Source: Verrucomicrobiaceae bacterium | GTDB taxonomy: Bacteria; Verrucomicrobiota; Verrucomicrobiia; Verrucomicrobiales; Verrucomicrobiaceae | DNA: 64,000 bases | Direction: 5' to 3' | Assembly (NCBI GenBank): GCA_016795365.1 | Contig: JAEUHN010000054.1 | Coordinates: forward strand, 62,001-126,000 | Part shown: positions 53,960 to 62,007 of the stretch, one piece after another | Position numbering within the stretch: the first letter of the stretch is position 1 | How the letters are laid out: each line of letters begins with the position of its first letter | Translations under genes and position numbers: made by a program | The notes under the pieces: model-generated | Databases searched by the model: none | What the model saw: only the letters and a program-made list of their open reading frames with translations | Told to the model about the DNA's origin: nothing

Positions 53960-56900
53960 GCCGATTCTGTCCAGCCTGTGGTGCGCCGCTTCCTGAAGGT
54001 GCCAAGTTCTGCGCGGCCTGTGGCCACTCGATGGATGTGGAATCGAGATCTCCTGGCCCGCCCGCCCTGCCTGACAATCCTGCTCCAGGGTTTAGCTTTG
54101 ATAATGCGGCAGCCTTCATCGAAGTCACGAAGCGACTGCCTTGGAAGCAACGCCCCGAGGTTTGGTGGAACACCTTCTCGGTCCTCGCGGGAGCGACCGG
54201 TGGCTTGCTATGGTTTGTGTATAGCTCGATTCGCGGCCTGCCCAAGCCTGGCTTCCTGGTGCGGATGCAGCTAGGGCCTTGGCTGGATTTTCTTCCAGCC
54301 CTCGCGATGCTTTTCCTCGCCTGGATCAAGCGCCGATCACTGGTGGCACGGGTGTTCCAGCTCCAGCAGCGCTTCGAGCGAACATCATCCGCTGGCAAAG
54401 CGGGCCTCGCTGCTATGCTCCTCGGGGGGGCTTGGTTGCTGATGAAGAAAATTTTGCCCAAGCTCGGCATGGGAGGTGAAGGTCTGGATGTCATTTCACC
54501 TGTGCTGATGTTTTTGCTGCCTCTGATGCTGGTGATGTTCCGCAGGGAGACGGACAAGCTGCTTGCTCCAGTGCAGCCTCTGCGGCGCTCGCTGGGTCCG
54601 GTGGTGGCGATGGGCATGAGTGTGGCAGCGCCTTTTGCCACGGCGTATTTGCTCTACCACGTCTTCGGCTATCGCGAGTATCCGCTGATGCACATGAATT
54701 TGCCGACGGGCTTTTTGGCCTCGTATGCGCTGGCACGAAATCCAGCAGTCTCACATGCGCCACCCAAGCTGCCGATTGCCTCCTGGCTCATCATGCTGCT
54801 GCCTGCCTGCCTCTATCTGGCGCTAGCTGGCGATGCCAGGGCACATGACTTCTTGCGCGATCCCTTCAATCTCAATGATGGCCTGCGCACAGATGCCTTT
54901 GCTCCTGTGATTGCAGGCGTGGCCACGGCGGTGGTTTCAATCCTCGTGAACGGCGTGGAGATCACACGAACGATCATCCAGGACACCAAGCCGGTGGAGG
55001 AGGGTGAGAAGCCGGAGCAGAGGAATTACAAGGTCGATGTGCGCACGGTGGATGCGCAGGGCAGGCCAGGCACGGTCGTGCGGGAGGGCAATCCCGGTAT
55101 GATCTACATCTACGCATCGTGCTCGAATGAGACAGGGCCGTTCCCAGCAGGTGATGCGACGATCAGGTTCCCTTCGAGTCTCGGGGCTGCGGGACTTGTC
55201 ATTGACGATTTGGGAACTCAAAATGGGGAGCGATGCGCCTGCGTATCGTTGCCGACACCGGTGCAGGGCAGCGTTCCGGCGTCGATCACGGTCACGGTGA
55301 CTGCTGGCAATGGACAGTGGGTGATCCCGGTCAAATTGCAGGTCGATATCGGCCTGGTGCTGGCTGCCGAGATGATCAATGCGAACAAGCCGTATGGTGT
55401 GAAGCGCGACTACCCGGTCTTCGACGCATGGACGACGGAGGAGGGGACTTCATGGAAGTTCACCGAGCTGGTAAGCTTCTTCCATACATCCACCAGCGAC
55501 GAACCCACGAAACCAGGCTTCGTGCCCGTGTGGGAGGCACCATCGTTTGTGCCCGACTTCATCGAACTGACGCCGCTCACCACTGATGACGACCATCTTA
55601 CCTGGCGATGCAAAGCGAGCATGAAACAGGGAGTGAAGGTGCCCGAGGAGTGGCTGGCCAGTGACGGCATCATTGTGCTTAGCTTTCAGTGCAAAGAGCC
55701 GCCCGTGGGGGGGGGCAAGCCCAAGGAATACAAGGCGCGGATGGGATTGCGATTGCCTCCGCTCGTGGAGCTGGGTTACCGCTTCGAGATCGAAGACGAC
55801 GATACTCGAGACTACAAGGGCCTGGAACTGGAGGGTGGTGAACTCGCTGCCGATGGAGAGGATGCTATCGGGTTGATCTTTTTCGTGAAATCGCGCAGTG
55901 CAGATGCGCCTGATGAAGTCGCAGAAGGTTATGATTTGAAGTCGGTGAAGCTGGAACTGGGCAAGGAGGAGGCGCGGCAGTTCGCGCTCGAAAAGGACGA
56001 GGATTTCTCGGAGCCAGGCCAGCTGCGCTACAAACTTCGATCGAAGCTTCCGGTGCTGCACACGAAGTCTTCGAAATCGCCGCTCACCTTCAAGGCCACC
56101 GGCGAGTATGCGAAGACGGGTGAGAAAGCAACCATGTCACTGGGGAAGCCAGTCGAAGTGAAGGTGAACCCGTGCCCGATGCATCTGAAGTTGTGGGTGG
56201 TGCCTGGCAAAATGAGGGGGACTTCAGAGGCCGGCGCGATCGCTGGTGTGCGACTGCCGAGGGCTCCATGGTTTGGCGGGCTTGCGGACCTGCCTTTGGA
56301 AGTGGCGGTGACAGGAGGGTCAGGTGGTCCTCAACTGACACTTCAGGATGACGCGGTCAAAACGACGGATGCGGATGGTGAGGCGCGATGGCTGCTGAGA
56401 TACTCAGGCCTCAGTTTCGACAACGTTGCGGGAGCAGAGTTTCGTGTGAAGTGCCGCATTGGCAGCAGTGATCAAGCGACGGCGTTTCCCATCAGTGTGG
56501 GGCACAACCTGCTGGAGTTTCTCAATGAGATTCAGGCAAACGCCAAGTCTCTGCGGCTGACGAATCCTGAGTTTCAGCATTCGTCAACGCTGCGCAATGC
56601 AGCAGACTACCTGTGGCCGGACGGAACGCTGGGGCTTCTTTACAATTTTCGATGGGACATCGCGAAGATTGTTGGGCATCCCATGCCACCTGAATGGAAT
56701 GACTATGTGTGCGGTGAACTGGCCAAGCGCTTGCTCGAGTGGGCCATGCAGCGACGCTATGGGTATGGGCAATACTCGTTGAACACTGCAGCAAAAATGA
56801 ACGGCATCGAGCTGGGTGAGTATGCCTTCAATCATCTGCATGACTTCTTCGGCTTCAATCTCAGCGGCAATGATCCGTGGAAAGATGCCAAGTTCATCGA

Positions 56901-57327
56901 CCCGTGGTGGAATCAAACCTTCGATGATCAAGTGGTGCTTAGTCTGGCAGAGGAACGAGTGAAGCTCGCCGCTGCCATCACATTCCTGATTTCTGCGGCT
57001 GCGCTGATTGCGTTGTTCCTTGGGAAACCGTTGGTTGCGGCTGTTACGCGTTTTGGCCCGTCGATTATTACCACATTCCGTGCCTGGATAACCGCCAAGC
57101 TAAAGGGCATGCCATTCAATCCGAAGCACACGATAGGAGTCTTTAGCGTGTTGGGCAGCTTTCTCACGGGCTACTTCTGGCCCACGTTCATCTCAGCGAT
57201 CAATATGTTTGATGATGAAGAACTGAACTCCTATACCAAATATCGGAAGGGCTGGCTCGCTGAACAACGCAGTGCGGTTACAAGCCGGGGCAGCCTCCCG
57301 GCGGTGGAGCCCATCGAACCCTGGTAA
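53956..57327 (+). CDS. Large zinc-ribbon membrane protein with Big-1-like domain and possible Cys-His-Asp domain (cassette gene f)
   Basis: 1123 residues. The N-terminus is a double zinc ribbon, FCPACGAPLPEGAKFCAACG (about 4-23). About seven or eight membrane segments follow (70-345), then a long extracytoplasmic beta-rich part (350-870) that includes a Big-1/invasin-like domain with TTDADGEARWLLRYSG. Residues about 895-995 are distinct: DYVCGELAKRLLEW (Cys919), FNHLHDFFGFN (His960) and FIDPWWNQTFDD (Asp982). This order is like papain/transglutaminase-type Cys-His-Asp hydrolases but is unproven. Two more membrane segments lie at about 1000-1090. The start overlaps gene e by 4 bp. I recognise no full-length homologue. 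Confidence 0.78.
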   Translation: MSRFCPACGAPLPEGAKFCAACGHSMDVESRSPGPPALPDNPAPGFSFDNAAAFIEVTKRLPWKQRPEVWWNTFSVLAGATGGLLWFVYSSIRGLPKPGFLVRMQLGPWLDFLPALAMLFLAWIKRRSLVARVFQLQQRFERTSSAGKAGLAAMLLGGAWLLMKKILPKLGMGGEGLDVISPVLMFLLPLMLVMFRRETDKLLAPVQPLRRSLGPVVAMGMSVAAPFATAYLLYHVFGYREYPLMHMNLPTGFLASYALARNPAVSHAPPKLPIASWLIMLLPACLYLALAGDARAHDFLRDPFNLNDGLRTDAFAPVIAGVATAVVSILVNGVEITRTIIQDTKPVEEGEKPEQRNYKVDVRTVDAQGRPGTVVREGNPGMIYIYASCSNETGPFPAGDATIRFPSSLGAAGLVIDDLGTQNGERCACVSLPTPVQGSVPASITVTVTAGNGQWVIPVKLQVDIGLVLAAEMINANKPYGVKRDYPVFDAWTTEEGTSWKFTELVSFFHTSTSDEPTKPGFVPVWEAPSFVPDFIELTPLTTDDDHLTWRCKASMKQGVKVPEEWLASDGIIVLSFQCKEPPVGGGKPKEYKARMGLRLPPLVELGYRFEIEDDDTRDYKGLELEGGELAADGEDAIGLIFFVKSRSADAPDEVAEGYDLKSVKLELGKEEARQFALEKDEDFSEPGQLRYKLRSKLPVLHTKSSKSPLTFKATGEYAKTGEKATMSLGKPVEVKVNPCPMHLKLWVVPGKMRGTSEAGAIAGVRLPRAPWFGGLADLPLEVAVTGGSGGPQLTLQDDAVKTTDADGEARWLLRYSGLSFDNVAGAEFRVKCRIGSSDQATAFPISVGHNLLEFLNEIQANAKSLRLTNPEFQHSSTLRNAADYLWPDGTLGLLYNFRWDIAKIVGHPMPPEWNDYVCGELAKRLLEWAMQRRYGYGQYSLNTAAKMNGIELGEYAFNHLHDFFGFNLSGNDPWKDAKFIDPWWNQTFDDQVVLSLAEERVKLAAAITFLISAAALIALFLGKPLVAAVTRFGPSIITTFRAWITAKLKGMPFNPKHTIGVFSVLGSFLTGYFWPTFISAINMFDDEELNSYTKYRKGWLAEQRSAVTSRGSLPAVEPIEPW

Positions 57328-57333
57328 CTCACG

Positions 57334-58155
57334 ATGGTCATGAACACGGAACCTCTGCTGCCAGGACACTTTTTTGCGCTCAGCCCGCGTCAGGGCACTC
57401 GGTTGGACGACCTCTGTTTGGCGATGGGCGAGCTCTTTCGAGAATCGGAGGTCAGCTCCGAAACACTCGCATCGCTCACCCAGGGAATGGCGGTGATCCG
57501 CGAGTTGGTGGAGATGGATGTCAAGCCGTCGGAACTGAACGACACAGTCTGGTCAGGCACTGGGCAGCATCTGCCGGGAGGGATTCATTTGCTGATCCTC
57601 GAGTCTCCTGACGCCCTTCGAAATCTCACGCTGCGTCTCGATTCAAACCACAAGCCTTATGTGGGAGAGGTGGAGATGGGTGGCGAGGTCCCCGGGCATT
57701 TCGAGTTCTCGATAGGGCACGGCCACGACGATGCCTGCCTGCACGTGCGACACGAGGATGATCATCGGGATGTTTCGTTGCGGGAGCTGGGTGACTGGAC
57801 TTGGAGCCCACCGCCCGCTGTCGTGCGCTTGACGGGCCGGAGCGAGTCCACTTTCGCGGCGTTGACGAAGTATCTCACCACCCCCGATACCTCACCTCGA
57901 CCTGCCCAGCCCGAGCGTGTAGAGTCGTCGCCTTCCGTCCGTGCGGAAGCTCATGCTCCACCAGCCCCACCGCCGCTTCCGCCCGCTCCGGCGGCAGCGT
58001 TTTGCCAGCACTGTGGCAGGCCGATGTCGGCCACAGCCCGGTTTTGTGGCAGCTGCGGAAAGCCGCGTGGAGCGAAGGTATGTGCTCGATGCGGGCATCC
58101 GGTCGCGAATGCAGCAGCCAAGTTTTGCGGTGCGTGTGGGGCACCTGTTTCCTGA
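57334..58155 (+). CDS. Zinc-ribbon protein with N-terminal alpha/beta domain (cassette gene g)
   Basis: 273 residues. An N-terminal domain (about 1-185) has a helix-rich start and beta strands (GIHLLILESPDALRNLTLRLD, PGHFEFSIGHGHDDACLHVRHEDD). A Pro/Ala-rich linker follows, then two zinc-ribbon units with four CxxC-type pairs, CQHC...CGSC and CARC...CGAC (about 222-271). No signal peptide or membrane segment is seen, so it is probably cytoplasmic and may bind other zinc-ribbon proteins or nucleic acid; this is inference. It begins 6 bp after gene f. Confidence 0.72.
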   Translation: MVMNTEPLLPGHFFALSPRQGTRLDDLCLAMGELFRESEVSSETLASLTQGMAVIRELVEMDVKPSELNDTVWSGTGQHLPGGIHLLILESPDALRNLTLRLDSNHKPYVGEVEMGGEVPGHFEFSIGHGHDDACLHVRHEDDHRDVSLRELGDWTWSPPPAVVRLTGRSESTFAALTKYLTTPDTSPRPAQPERVESSPSVRAEAHAPPAPPPLPPAPAAAFCQHCGRPMSATARFCGSCGKPRGAKVCARCGHPVANAAAKFCGACGAPVS

Positions 58156-58163
58156 TTTGATTT

Positions 58164-58772
58164 ATGTCCACAAATCCTGCTTCCTTCTGCACCAACTGTG
58201 GTGCTGCGCTCACCCCAAACGCCGCTTTTTGCGAACAATGCGGTCAGCCACTTGCGCCAGCCGTAGCAGCGCCCCCCGTTCCCGTCGTGGCAGCGCCTGC
58301 TGCTGCCGCGCCAGTCGTGCCTCCTCGATCGAAGTCCGGTTGCGGCTCTTGCTTCTTCTTCGTCGTCCTATTCGTCCTGGGCATCATCGCGGCTGGCGTG
58401 GTCTATCGCGAGCAGATCATGAGTGCGATTGCCACACTCAAGAAATCGATCCCGGACTCTCCGGCTTCCACCGTCGTTGCCAACCCGGCACCGCCTGTCG
58501 AGGTGGCCTACATCCACTTCCTTGATGAGGCCCATCGTCGGCTTGGAGGGCAGCTCCAGGTAGGATCACCAGTTCAGACGAGCAAACGTATTGAGGTGTC
58601 TGTCACCACGAAGGGAAAGACGGAGCGGCTGGTGGTGATTGAGAAGTCGAATGATGGCAGGAACGCCACGATCCTGGTCGGTCCGAAAGATGCTGGTGCT
58701 GTGCGGTCGTATGGCTTGGAGCGGGCACCGGATGGCTGGACCATTAAGTCCATCCAAGACCTGGACGGGTGA
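58164..58772 (+). CDS. Zinc-ribbon single-pass membrane protein (cassette gene h)
   Basis: 202 residues. The N-terminal double zinc ribbon is FCTNCGAALTPNAAFCEQCG (about 8-27). An Ala/Pro-rich stretch leads to a membrane segment (about 63-85, CFFFVVLFVLGIIAAGVVY), with the rest extracytoplasmic: a beta-rich domain of about 90 residues with RIEVSVTTKGKTERLVVIEKS and VGPKDAGAVRSYGLE. The start is the ATG at 58164, 8 bp after gene g. It closes the cassette; about 245 bp follow before gspF. Confidence 0.75.
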   Translation: MSTNPASFCTNCGAALTPNAAFCEQCGQPLAPAVAAPPVPVVAAPAAAAPVVPPRSKSGCGSCFFFVVLFVLGIIAAGVVYREQIMSAIATLKKSIPDSPASTVVANPAPPVEVAYIHFLDEAHRRLGGQLQVGSPVQTSKRIEVSVTTKGKTERLVVIEKSNDGRNATILVGPKDAGAVRSYGLERAPDGWTIKSIQDLDG

Positions 58773-59016
58773 GACCCGAAGCAGAGAGCCGGAGAAGTCG
58801 CAACTCTTCCACGGGGCGCGGGTTCATCGTTGGCTCATCGTCGCTTCGTCCGTTCCCCTCGCATCCTTCTGCCGATATCTTCCCCGTGCCTCAGCAGTTC
58901 AATAGGGTTGACTCGAAAAACAGGGGCGAGAACTCTGGGCACTGCGTCGTTCACGACCCGCCTCGCTTCTTCGGTCCGCCGGGGAAGCTCTCTTGGTTTC
59001 CGTTTTTCATCGTTTC

Positions 59017-60261
59017 ATGCCCGCTTTCACCTACACCGCTTTGAATCCCTCCGGCCAGCAGATCACTGGCAAGATGACCGTTGGCTCGCGGGCTGAGGCA
59101 TTCAGGAAGCTCGAAGCGCAGTCGCTCACACCGATGAAGGTGATCGAGGATGCGTCTGCGGGGAAGACCCAGCGTGCCAGTGCCAAGGCGCAGGCTGCGG
59201 GCGACTTCGAAGCCCCGAAGCTGAAGCGTGCGCAGATCATCCTGTTCACCGAGGAGATGGCGGACCTGCTGGATGGCGGCTTGCAGATTGATCAGGCGCT
59301 GCGCGTGATGGAGGAGCGGCAAGAGGCGGCGGCAATCAAGAAAGTGTCCACCATCCTGCGCAACGAAGTGCGCGAGGGCTCCACGATCTCCAAGGCGCTG
59401 CGCAAGGCCTCGCCGAGCTTCGATGACCTGTATGTCAACATGGTCGCGGCAGGCGAAGCATCCGGCTCGCTGCCTGAGATTTTGCGTCGTCTGGCGTCTG
59501 GTCTCACGGTGCTTCAGGAACTCCAGGGCAAGGTCACGCAGGCGATGATTTATCCCGCGCTGCTGATCACGGCTTGTATCGCCTTGATCATCGTCTTTAT
59601 GACCGTGCTGATCCCGCAGCTCACGCAGTTGCTCGCGGATTCAGGCACGAAGCTGCCCTTCGCTACGGAGATGCTCATGAAGTTCTCTGCCATTCTGGGC
59701 AAGTGGTGGTGGCTGATGCTGACCGCCATTGTCGCCGGTTCTCTGATTTTCCGAGGCTACGTGAGCACACCCGCAGGCCGCCTGTGGTGGGACTCTACCA
59801 AGATCAAGCTACCGCTCTTCGGCCCTGTGATCAGCACGCGCATGTATGCGCAGTTCGCCCACTCGCTGGGCAATCTGGTGGTCAATGGCGTGCCGCTGCT
59901 CAATGGCCTGAAGCTCACGACCAAGGCCATCTCCAACGTTTTCATCCAGGGCCTGATGGCCAGGGCCGTCGCGATGGTGGGTGAAGGCGCGCCGCTCTCC
60001 GCCTCGCTGAAAAAGGTCGGCGAGTTTCCCACGTTGCTGGTGGACATGATCGCTGTGGGTGAGCAAACCGGCAGCTTGGGCCGTGCGCTGGAGAAGTCCG
60101 CCGTGCGCTACGACAAGGAACTCGACAAACGCATCAAGCGCCTGACCACCCTGATCTCGCCCGTGATCATGATCTTTATGGCCGCCATCGTCGGTGTCGT
60201 TGCTTACTCGATCGTGACCGCCATCTTCCAGGCTTCCAACGGCATTCGCAGCAAGGCCTAG
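59017..60261 (+). CDS. gspF: Type II secretion system inner-membrane platform protein GspF
   Basis: 414 residues from the ATG at 59017. Two cytoplasmic GspF domains (about 60-190 and 275-385) and three membrane segments (about 180-205, 225-250, 375-400) fit the family. Landmarks are MADLLDGGLQIDQALRVMEER, MVAAGEASGSLPEILRRLA and the second-domain GEQTGSLGRALEKSA with YDKELDKRIKRLTTLISPVIM. GspF connects the GspE motor to the pseudopilus. It starts the second T2SS run (F-G-H-I-J-K). No Shine-Dalgarno; the leader is pyrimidine-rich. Confidence 0.94.
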   Translation: MPAFTYTALNPSGQQITGKMTVGSRAEAFRKLEAQSLTPMKVIEDASAGKTQRASAKAQAAGDFEAPKLKRAQIILFTEEMADLLDGGLQIDQALRVMEERQEAAAIKKVSTILRNEVREGSTISKALRKASPSFDDLYVNMVAAGEASGSLPEILRRLASGLTVLQELQGKVTQAMIYPALLITACIALIIVFMTVLIPQLTQLLADSGTKLPFATEMLMKFSAILGKWWWLMLTAIVAGSLIFRGYVSTPAGRLWWDSTKIKLPLFGPVISTRMYAQFAHSLGNLVVNGVPLLNGLKLTTKAISNVFIQGLMARAVAMVGEGAPLSASLKKVGEFPTLLVDMIAVGEQTGSLGRALEKSAVRYDKELDKRIKRLTTLISPVIMIFMAAIVGVVAYSIVTAIFQASNGIRSKA

Positions 60262-60263
60262 CT

Positions 60264-60298
60264 TTTTTTCATTCTTCACCCTTCATCCTTCCTTCTTT
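60264..60298. repeat. Single heptanucleotide repeat arm between gspF and gspG
   Basis: TTTTTTC, ATTCTTC, ACCCTTC, ATCCTTC, CTTCTTT fill the 40-bp gap from the gspF stop to the gspG start. The unit is a pyrimidine-rich relative of the other families, and no opposite arm is seen. It replaces a Shine-Dalgarno before gspG. Confidence 0.75.
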
Positions 60299-60301
60299 CT
60301 T

Positions 60302-60754
60302 ATGACCCACACCCACACCACCACCCTGCGCCGCGCGTCCCGTGGCTTCACCCTGCTTGAAATCGTCATCGTGATGACCATCCTGGCCATCCTCGGTGCT
60401 TCCGCCATTTACCTGCTGAAAGGCAATGTGGACGTCGCCAAGGAATCCCGCGTGGATGGTGACCTCCAGGCCATCAGCACCCAGCTCCAGCTCTATGAAA
60501 GCCGCGCCGGACGCATGCCCACCACCGAGCAAGGTATCAAGGCGCTGGTGGAAAAGCCCACCACCGAGCCCATTCCTGACAAGTGGACCCAGCTGATGGA
60601 AGAGGAGCCGAAGGACCCCTGGCAGCAACCTTACAAGTATGCGTATCCCGCCACCAAATCGAAGAAGGCCTTTGATCTCTGGTCCGTGGGCAAGGACGGC
60701 CAGGACGGCACCGCTGATGACATCGGTAACTTCAAGAATACGGTCACGAAGTAG
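60302..60754 (+). CDS. gspG: Type II secretion major pseudopilin GspG
   Basis: 150 residues. The prepilin leader ends in RASRG with cleavage before FTLLEIVIVM (Gly15/Phe16; Glu at +5), followed by the hydrophobic helix (16-36). The C-terminus has the GspG calcium-site region, FDLWSVGKDGQDGTADDIGN, and a PTTEQGIKALVEKP turn. The chain is clearly the major pseudopilin. It lies directly after the heptamer arm and before an element that runs into gspH. Confidence 0.95.
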   Translation: MTHTHTTTLRRASRGFTLLEIVIVMTILAILGASAIYLLKGNVDVAKESRVDGDLQAISTQLQLYESRAGRMPTTEQGIKALVEKPTTEPIPDKWTQLMEEEPKDPWQQPYKYAYPATKSKKAFDLWSVGKDGQDGTADDIGNFKNTVTK

Positions 60755-60875
60755 GACCGTGTTTCACGGTTCGCAGTTCCCGGTTCAATACCTCAGCCAT
60801 GAAGCCCCCCACGATCAGGCATCAAGGCTACCGTTCTGCTGAACGGAGAACCGGGAACAGAGAACTGAGAACGCT
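60754..60875. repeat. Paired inverted heptanucleotide arms spanning the gspG stop and gspH start
   Basis: The left arm, GGACCGT, GTTTCAC, GGTTCGC, AGTTCCC, GGTTCAA (60754-60788), starts on the last base of the gspG stop. The right arm, GAACGGA, GAACCGG, GAACAGA, GAACTGA, GAACGCT (60841-60875), is inside gspH. TCTGCTGAAC (60835-60844) at the start of the right arm is identical to the same site in the mnmA element. The gspH ATG (60799) lies in the spacer. Confidence 0.85.
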
Positions 60876-61542
60876 CCCCGGCTTCACTTTGATCGAGATC
60901 GTCGTGGTGCTGACGATCCTTGCCGTGCTTGCGGCGGCCACGGTTCCTACGTTCCGTGGGATGCAGGCCGAACGGCGGGCACGCGAGCCGGTGACAGAGC
61001 TGCTGCGCATGGCCAAGGAGGCCCGTCTTCGAGCCATGAAGGAACGGCGACCTTATCAGATCGCGATCACGGCTCAGGGCTTCACGGCCTCGCGTTACTT
61101 CGATCCCTACCTGAGCTTCGCGGAGTTGACCACCTACCTGACGACGATCGACGCAGCCCAGCAGGCGGGCACACCTCCCGAACTCGACTTTGTGGAGCCC
61201 AGTCAGCGTCAGCCTGACCCTGCCTCTGCTGGCAGTGTAACGGAGTCCAAGCCGGGCAGCACTGGTCAGGCACCGCCACCCAGGGTGGAGTGGAATGATC
61301 GCTACACCTTCCCTCCTGGCACTCACGCCTCCGTCTGGCTGTTGCGGGATGCCGTTCGCGCCGATGCAGGCGACGGCGGGAAGTTCCCCATGGAAGGAGA
61401 GATCGTGAAGCTCTGGGTCTTCCAGCCGAATGGCATGTGTGAACCTCTCGGCATCAGCATCGAAACGGAAGTGGCTCAATTGTATGCGCGCTTCGACCCG
61501 CTCACGGCGGACTTGGTGAAGGAACGGATCAGTATCAAGTAA
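60799..61542 (+). CDS. gspH: Type II secretion minor pseudopilin GspH-like
   Basis: 247 residues. Cleavage is expected at Gly28 before FTLIEIVVVLTIL (Glu at +5), followed by the pilin helix and a beta-rich domain with a Pro-rich insert (about 120-165). The leader is unusually long and basic; residues 15-26 (ERRTGNREL region) are encoded by the right arm of a heptamer element. The ATG at 60799 is the only start that fits. Minor pseudopilin identity is by position between G and I and by the GspH-like shape, not by a strong motif. Confidence 0.82.
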   Translation: MKPPTIRHQGYRSAERRTGNRELRTLPGFTLIEIVVVLTILAVLAAATVPTFRGMQAERRAREPVTELLRMAKEARLRAMKERRPYQIAITAQGFTASRYFDPYLSFAELTTYLTTIDAAQQAGTPPELDFVEPSQRQPDPASAGSVTESKPGSTGQAPPPRVEWNDRYTFPPGTHASVWLLRDAVRADAGDGGKFPMEGEIVKLWVFQPNGMCEPLGISIETEVAQLYARFDPLTADLVKERISIK

Positions 61543-61545
61543 GCA

Positions 61546-62007
61546 ATGAACGTCGCACCCATCATCGAGAGACGTTTGCCTCGCCGGTTCAGCCGGACTG
61601 CGGCGCGGCGTGCCTACATCCTCTTGGAGTTGGTGATCGCCTTGTCCATCTTCGCCATCGCAGTCGTCGGTCTCGCCCGTTCCCTCAATACGACACTCGA
61701 AGTGGGCAACATCATGAACAAGGACAATGCGGTCCGCCTTGGCCTGCGGTCCTTCATTGAGGAGACCAAACGAAAAGCTGCGCCCGACATGGCTCTGACC
61801 GTGACCGATGACCAGTTGGGCGTGACCTACACCAGCACCGTGGAACCGCTCAGCGTGGTCACACCTCGCAACGGGACCGCTGTTCAGGACTGTTTTCGGG
61901 TGACGTTTAAAGCTAGCTATCAAGCAGGCTCGGAGGTGCGTGAGGAATCTGTGGAACTCTGGTTCTACCAAAACCAAGCCGAGCAGGAAAAGAGGAGGAA
62001 GCGATGA
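61546..62007 (+). CDS. gspI: Type II secretion minor pseudopilin GspI-like
   Basis: 153 residues. The leader is long and Arg-rich and ends in RRA before YILLELVIALSIFAIAVVG, so cleavage follows Ala23, and Tyr rather than Phe is first (Glu28 is the +5 residue). Usual T2SS prepilins have Gly at -1 and Phe at +1. The mature beta part contains YTSTVEPLSV and CFRVTFKASYQAG. The stop overlaps gspJ by 4 bp (ATGA). GspI by position and length. Confidence 0.8.
   Translation: MNVAPIIERRLPRRFSRTAARRAYILLELVIALSIFAIAVVGLARSLNTTLEVGNIMNKDNAVRLGLRSFIEETKRKAAPDMALTVTDDQLGVTYTSTVEPLSVVTPRNGTAVQDCFRVTFKASYQAGSEVREESVELWFYQNQAEQEKRRKR

Noticed and set aside
50374-58772. The cassette considered as a prophage or integrative element.
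   Set aside because: No integrase, transposase, tRNA attachment site or terminal repeats were seen at its ends; the flanks meet T2SS genes directly.
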